64,000 nucleotides of DNA. Origin: Gorsachius magnificus. Lineage: Eukaryota > Chordata > Aves > Pelecaniformes > Ardeidae. The DNA lies in the NCBI GenBank assembly GCA_034008185.1, contig CM067084.1:70528612-70592611 (forward strand). The letters are read 5' to 3'. Shown here in pieces: positions 57,640 through 64,000 of this stretch. The translations under genes were made by a program, and so were the position numbers. The number at the start of each line of letters is the position of its first letter. The first letter of the stretch is position 1. Under the pieces are notes generated by a model that saw only the letters and a list, made by a program, of their open reading frames with translations, ran no database searches and was not told the DNA's origin.

Positions 57640-57692
57640 CATAGAATCATAGAATTGTTTAGATTGGAAAAGGCCTTTAAGACCATCAAGAT
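57640..57692 (-). mobile_element. CR1 3' tail fragment, 53 bases
   Basis: CATAGAATCATAGAATTGTT followed by GGAAAAGGCCTTTAAGACCA and TCAAG is the reverse complement of the CR1 terminus with two ATTCTATG units. It is the same family as the 38.5 and 42.45 kb copies and is truncated to its tail. Same orientation as AFAP1. Confidence 0.88.
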
Positions 57693-58569
57693 CCAGCAAG
57701 AAATGAAATTCCTTGTTGCTCCCACTCCAGCGTGATTGTGGGCTGCTGGGAATGGATGGAGCTGCTCTGCCCCCCACTTTCTCGTGCAGGTTTTGGGCTC
57801 TTCCCTACGTCGAGGACTAGGCTGAGCTGTCACGGAGAGCCTTGATTCAGTGCGAAAGGGAGGATTTCTTTTCCCTGAATAAGAGCCATCTCACCCTACA
57901 GCTGCACAACCGCTAGATCTGGTGCATCCATCACACATCCAACCAAGTGACTGGTAAAGCAATCCAGCCAGGTGCTGCAATCTTCAGGGCTGCTGACTTT
58001 GACTTTACAGTGACTCTGCAGGCACCCAATTTCCAACTGCTTTTTGTTTTGCTTGCTAATGTCTTACTCTGAAGTCGAGAATACAATCTTTTGATAGTCG
58101 CGTTTAATCACAAAACCCATTTATATTTAAAAGGTGTATTCCTCCAATACTTGTTCAATTGCACTGCCTTGAATTTCATTAGATAATTCACAAGGGAGGG
58201 CAGTTAAATTTTGTGCCAGAAGCAGTTCAGCAAGGCCGCTCTTATTTTAAGAGAATGTTTTGCTAACACAGAGAGATACAGAAAATTAGGAGCGGTCTTC
58301 ATAGAACTGATTTCTAATTTTTTATTAAATATTTCCTGCTAGCAGTTTTATGTTAGGCCACTGTCTGTTGGAAACCACAGGCCTGACCCAGGTACAGGGT
58401 GTAATTCCTGAGGCACAAAACAACTCTGCCAGGGTCTGAGCCTCTCTCCTTCCTACCGACCCCTCCGAGCGCTCCGTGCATGCGTGTCCACAGCCAAAGC
58501 CATGCCCCAAAATCACACTTTGTGCTGCCGGGCCAGCGCTTGCTTTTTTCCTAGTGCTGAAGCAGTTAA

Positions 58570-58615
58570 GGAAAAAGAAAAAAAAACAAAACCAAAAAAA
58601 ACCCAAACCCAAACA
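58570..58615. repeat. A-rich low-complexity tract with CCCAAA units
   Basis: Mixed GAAAAA, CAAAACC and CCCAAA units. A short plus-strand open frame rich in lysine crosses it and is a composition artefact. Confidence 0.75.
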
Positions 58616-61600
58616 GTTTCTAAAAGTAGAAAACATAGTTTCAAATTAGAAGTAGAATTAGACCTGAGATGTTTTGGGGAAGAACTGCTGGAGGGTGATG
58701 GCAGCTGGGGATCCTTCATCTTTACTCTCTGTTAAGGTTTGCTCCTACAAGACACTAAGCAAAATACACAGACACATGCGTAATTACCTGAATTCATGCA
58801 ACTCGTCCCCTATTTCAGCACATGCTTCTTCGGGGCTCAGTTACTCAGAGATTAAACCTTTCTCTTGGGTCCCCAGAGGGCTGGTACATCCCCTGTCAGG
58901 AAGGCATCCTTTCATCCAGCGCAGCAGGACACACAACAGAGATTCACTCCCATTCTTTTCTGTAATCCCCCCGTTCACCCCCAGGACAGCTAATGCACCA
59001 AATATATCAGCATAGTACCCACATATGAAGCAAATCCATTGCATCTACACTATTCCCCCCAGGAGTGGGAAGTGCTGGCCCAGAAAGCCTGAGGCCATCA
59101 GATAGTGCCTGGAGTTGGAGCCAGGCAAAACTCCCCATTGCCCCCTCCCCAGCCCAAGACTAAACTGCACTGGGCAGCATGGGCTCCCCCTGCCTCCCGC
59201 TCCAGAAGGGTGAAGCTGGGGAGCTGAAACTTTTCTCGGCTTTCCCAGCGCTGCTCCTGCCCAGTCAAGGAAGGAGGCAGCGCTCGATGCTACAGGTTTT
59301 CCCCATCTCCTCTACTCTTGGTGCTTGAAAACTGCTGCAAGACTCTTTCACGTGGTTCAGTCCTCCCATCCCGTGCCACAGACTGTCCTCAGGTTTAATA
59401 TGCTGCCTCCGCATCAGTGCTGTTAGACTGTATCTGTATGTAAAAATTTCTCTGCAAGGTGAACAAAAGACGTATCCAATTTATAAATCAATTTTTCCCT
59501 CTACCATCTGTCTTTTACATGGCTGTAAAAGATCCCATCCTGTTAAATGGTCTAAACTTCAAAAGACATTTAATTATAAATTTTTGCAACTAAAATGGCA
59601 AATGCATGGGTTTTTTCAGTTTAATCTGTTTAAGTTCACTTAACTGAAGGCCAGTGATGGGCTATGATTTACACAGAGAGACCTTTCTACAGAAGGCTCA
59701 TGTCCTGAGAACAAGCCTTTTGGTGAAGAGCCACAGGCCTCAGTAACATTTGCTGATAGCTGTAGCATACTGAAAACACTTTTATTATTTTCATTACTCT
59801 AATAGCCAAAAAATTGCAAAATGGGGTGAAATTACCTGAGGTTTTATTATGGCTAGGAAGATAGTAACACTGCTTGCAGGATTGGATGCTCAGGTTGTTT
59901 TTTTCCACATATAAGCTCATCTGCCTCTAGTAACTATTTCAGTGTTAGGAGAGAGTCAGTTTAATCCTTTCCATTCTGAATCAAAGTTACATTCATCTCA
60001 AGGTTTCATTCAGACACAGACACAGTAATTACAGGGAAGGTTATTCTACTGTGTCTGAAACATACCTTGGCCGAGAAAACTGAAGTCTCCTTTCTAAAAG
60101 CCCAGCAGGTATAGCACGGTAACGTAATGGAAAACTCCAGAGATACTCCACTAACAGACCTCAAACGTGACGCCGAGAAAAATTTTTCTAGGTAACAAAC
60201 TTCTCATATCCTAGGAAGTTGCATTATTTTGTTATTTATGTATTTAATTATGCCCACTAGATACGTATTTTCTGCACCATTTGCAGCAAAAGCATTTTAC
60301 TATAGATGCCTATCAATAACTGGATGAGCCTTCCAGCTCATTTCACACCAGCTACAAACGGCCTCAGCCATGTTAATGACTTTGAGGTTGACTGGATTTC
60401 AAATAATAACCAAAAGATGAACAATCCTAGGTATCCAATTACTAATGGGTGCCTTCAAATGGACACTAACTGGATACTCATCTTTGTATTCAGAGGGAAA
60501 AAAGGAAAAAAAATCTTAGCCAGGCTGGCAGAAACCAGTTATTTGGCAACTCTCTGAACGAAATAGTAGATTTATTGGTTTAAAGAATAGTCTAAAAATT
60601 AGAATTGCCATGAAGAGAAACACACATGAAATTGTAATCTCACTCCACATTTTGACTATGATCTTTCAAATGACATGCCTGACCCAATTTTCAAATCTTA
60701 AAAGTCCAGGAAAGGCTTGGTGGCCAATAGAAAAGATATTCTGTAAAAGCAAGTCGTAACACAGAGTAATAATCTAACAGTTCCCCGTGGTGGCTGTGTG
60801 ACCCGACTTCCCTTTCTCGTTCTTGAGCATCTACTGAAAAAGTACACAGACTATTTCACATTCTGTTTTGATACAAGTAAATAATTTATGAGTAAACTGT
60901 TTTCACAGAAAAAGCAGTATTTGGTAAATACAACTTGCAAGAATGAAAAACCTGTAGAGATTTTTTCATGTGAGTGCTAGTTAAAATAACTGCAGATTAT
61001 ATGGCACCAAAAAGAGAGTAATCAAAACTAAAAATACAACAGAAACAAAGAGAGAACTGGATGATGATCTACTATTATAGATTTTAAATGATAGGTTTTG
61101 AAGTAAATACAGCTTTCTTTAAACACTAAAAGTTAGTCTAAGACTGCTTGCTCTTCTGTTTTCCCGAACTTCTATGTTTCAAAGTTAGGAAAATCTGTTG
61201 CTATTTTTGGACCTAGTCCCTTCTTAATGCTGCAGTGATACCATGCTTCCTATCCTGCACATAAACACGATCACAGAAAGGAGCAACTGATGGAGACACA
61301 GAAGAGTACAAAAACTTGATAAATCAATCACTTAGGAGCGGGAGCATACCCGGACTAAAGGAGTTACCAATTCATGACAAAATGTGAATATGCTGAACAA
61401 CCACTGGCCCTCCCTAAAGTTCTGTTAATTCCAAGAAACACGAAGGAGAAACCATTCCTCCTTTTTGCATCGTGTTGTCTATCCACATTTGTGGCTTATG
61501 ACCTGTTGCACACCTTCGCTGCCCCGGCAGACGGGACGCTGCTCTGCACGCCAGGATGCCACAAGCGTATTTTAATCACAGCAGTATACGAGAAGGTATA

Positions 61601-64000
61601 TTAAACCCCAAAGACATCTTCCATGTGTCCCAGTGGCATACATGTGAGACAGATACTAGATGGCAAGGAAATTAAAATCTCAAGGTTTTTGTTGAGTCTC
61701 AAGGTCTAATAGAGCCAAAAGGGATCATTTCTCTACTGCTAGCGAGGAGCGACCCTCAGGGTGGGTACAAGACAAGAATTCAACATAACTCCAGCTCTGC
61801 TTAAAGTGATGTGAAGAAGGAATAACACTGCTGTGTTCCGGGTGGTTTTCAAGATTTATTCCTCTATAAATCACGAACCAGTGGTTTCAGTGATCAGATA
61901 GGGGAGGCTGGAAATTTAGGCTGCAACATTTTAGTCTCAGTTCTTCATGGTCTTACAGTACAGCCCATGTTGACATTATTTAAGGTCTCTGAAAATGCTA
62001 ACATACTGCCACCTTCTTTTCACAAGTGTTGCAATACCTGGCAGTCCTCTGATTAAAGCAAGAAGTGATCAGACTGCCCACATGCCCCTTTGAACCATCA
62101 CATCAAACATTTAGCACAGTCTGCTTCTCAGAGAGGACACCAGAGCCAACCTAGTGATGATATAACTTCTGCAGGTACGAAATTATCCAACAGCTCCTGT
62201 ACAAACAGGCCAACATTAACTGATATCAAGGAGTAAATAAACAGATGCTTTCAACACACTGATTTTAAACACACAAGATTTTGTTAACATTGATGCATTT
62301 ACTCCTTGCTTTACTTCCATCTATGAGAAGATCCAGCTATATTCCTGAAATCCTTAGCACAATACAGGGACAGCAAGAAACCAGTTCCTTGTCCCTTTGC
62401 ATTTGTGTGTTCTTTCATTCCTCATTTCAGCGCTTCTAGAAAAGTGTAGATCGGTGACAGATTCTGCTTGTTGGGAATTGTTTATACTTACTGCCAAAAA
62501 ACACTCATACTGAAAAAAAGCTAGGGAGCAAATTTAATAGAAAAAAGCATCATGTTATTTATGTCAAAATCATTGACATTTCAGTATTTAAAGAGGAGTG
62601 GTGAGATTTTTTTTATGTTATTACACTCCCACAATTTCCAGGGAGCACTATGACCTTCTTAACCCTTATATTAAATATACAAACTCTATCCTACACTCTC
62701 TCTCAGTTACTTCCCTGAAAATCTAAGTTTGGGATTAGAAAACCAGTACATACTTTTTTCTGATTTTGTATGTAAAGAGACCATAAACTTTTGCAATAAT
62801 TTCTAAACAAACTTTTCTAAACACAGATATTAACAAAACAGTGCAGTCTACCTCTGCCAAATCAAATCGAACCATGTAAAGAAAAAGTGAGAAGGCTCCC
62901 CATGGACTCCTCCAGAATTACCCTTACAGAGCATCGATCATTTGAAAGGGAAAAACTACAGGAACCTCCTAGAGAGTGAATAGCCTCTAAATATTCAAAT
63001 AAAAATTAGAAAGAATCTTACTTTTTGCAACACGAAAAATTTATTACTCTTACCTTGTTATTACTAAGACATTAGCATGGCTTGTGCAAAACGTTCCAGT
63101 GGCCTTCCAAACTGCAAAACCTGCCAAATTCTTTGACTCAGTTGCCATAAAGCATTTCTAAACTGCTGGAACGAGATCCAAATTCTGTTTTTTGAAAGTA
63201 TAAAAAGGATATGAGTAAAACTGTGGGTTGATTCACTGTGAATGTAACATATGTTAAAGGGTTTCCGGGTCCTGTTACTCATTATAAGAAAACAGCAACG
63301 CAGATATGCAACTATATTATGGTGGCTCCACAGAGTGAGTCTCATCCTATTGTTTTTGGTAGTTTTCCCTTTCAGCTAATCATCCGCATCTGGGTTTTCC
63401 CTAAGTAAACCCATGTCTTCCAAACCCAAGTAAACTAAAGCAGTGCCATCAATAAAAGTGTGTACTTGCTCTCGTAATGTTAACCACACACTTTCCTCTT
63501 CGTCAACAGAGCAAATCAGATCACAGAGAAAATGACCCTTTGGACTTCTCAAAAATTCAGCCGTATTACTATGAAATTCGGAGTATTCCTATCATTTGAG
63601 AAGACAATAATGTAACTTACAATTGAATTTATACCCAGGTTGTACCATCAGCTAGAAAGGATCCTTAAGTTTTTTTTTTTATTTTTACTCAGAATGTTTC
63701 AGTGAAGTTCTCTGTGAGTTTTACAGTTTAAGCAAATCTGTAGAGGCTGTTCAGCAGTTACTACCTTTCATATAATCAACAAACCAATCATCATGAAGAT
63801 CATACCTAAATACCTGCTAAAACATACCTTTTGCTGCAAGAACATCTGCTTTACTGCTCAATGGACTAACACACTTCAGAGGTGGGAGGTCTATCAAGTA
63901 TACATAAGATACCTCTTGCCTTTCCAGATGGCATTTCCAAGAGCTTCTGGAAGCATATCTCCATAGTTTCATCACATCCTTTCAGGCACACATAGGAAAT

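Larger units (their letters stand above)
44585..64000. other. Non-coding stretch, probable AFAP1 5' intron or upstream region
   Basis: Nineteen kilobases without a recognised exon. It contains A-rich runs (45097-45109, 47278-47294, 48314-48328, 56578-56594), an L2-like trace near 47.0 kb, MIR-like traces near 50.5 and 52.8 kb, a CR1 tail at 57.64 kb, and three small CpG-rich patches listed separately. The short open frames on both strands match nothing I recognise. From 59.3 kb to the end I see only AT-rich unique-looking sequence. Confidence 0.65.

Overview
This is vertebrate nuclear DNA, AT-rich and mostly non-coding, almost certainly from a bird. The CR1 retrotransposon copies end in the avian-type ATTCTATG tail. 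The only recognisable gene is an intron-rich vertebrate gene whose peptide matches AFAP1 (actin filament-associated protein 1, AFAP-110). The exact bird cannot be named from the sequence alone. No bacterial, phage, CRISPR or operon-like content was seen.

AFAP1 lies on the minus strand. Five coding exons can be read with consistent splice sites and phases: 33162-33290 (start codon), 27887-27984, 15458-15566, 10652-10863 and 7464-7643. Joined, they encode residues 1-242: the N-terminal segment, the Src SH3-binding proline motif around Pro71, tyrosines 93, 94 and 125, the acidic linker, and nearly all of the first PH domain. The numbering agrees exactly with the published AFAP-110 sites. The remaining exons (end of PH1, Ser-rich linker, PH2, leucine zipper, actin-binding region) must lie beyond base 1. 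The first coding exon carries only two bases of 5' UTR, so at least one non-coding first exon lies further upstream, in 33.3-64 kb or beyond it.

1-33 kb: the exons and their large introns, with scattered old repeats (MIR/CORE-SINE-like pieces near 2.9 and 3.5 kb, an eroded CR1 at 27.5-27.8 kb, a short CR1 tail at 32.4 kb).

33-64 kb: no protein-coding exon recognised. This stretch is probably the 5' intron and/or upstream region of AFAP1. It holds a 2.1 kb 5'-truncated CR1 at 42.45-44.58 kb with a broken reverse transcriptase frame, shorter CR1 pieces at 38.2, 38.5 and 57.6 kb, and older repeat remnants. It also has a 41 bp alternating purine-pyrimidine tract at 38.8 kb, a 110-base pure purine tract at 40.7 kb, and three small CpG-rich patches at 47.4, 48.5 and 51.9 kb that are the best candidates for a promoter or first exon.

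I looked for an undescribed system and did not find one. The findings below are modest observations on splicing, repeat content, DNA structure and possible promoters.
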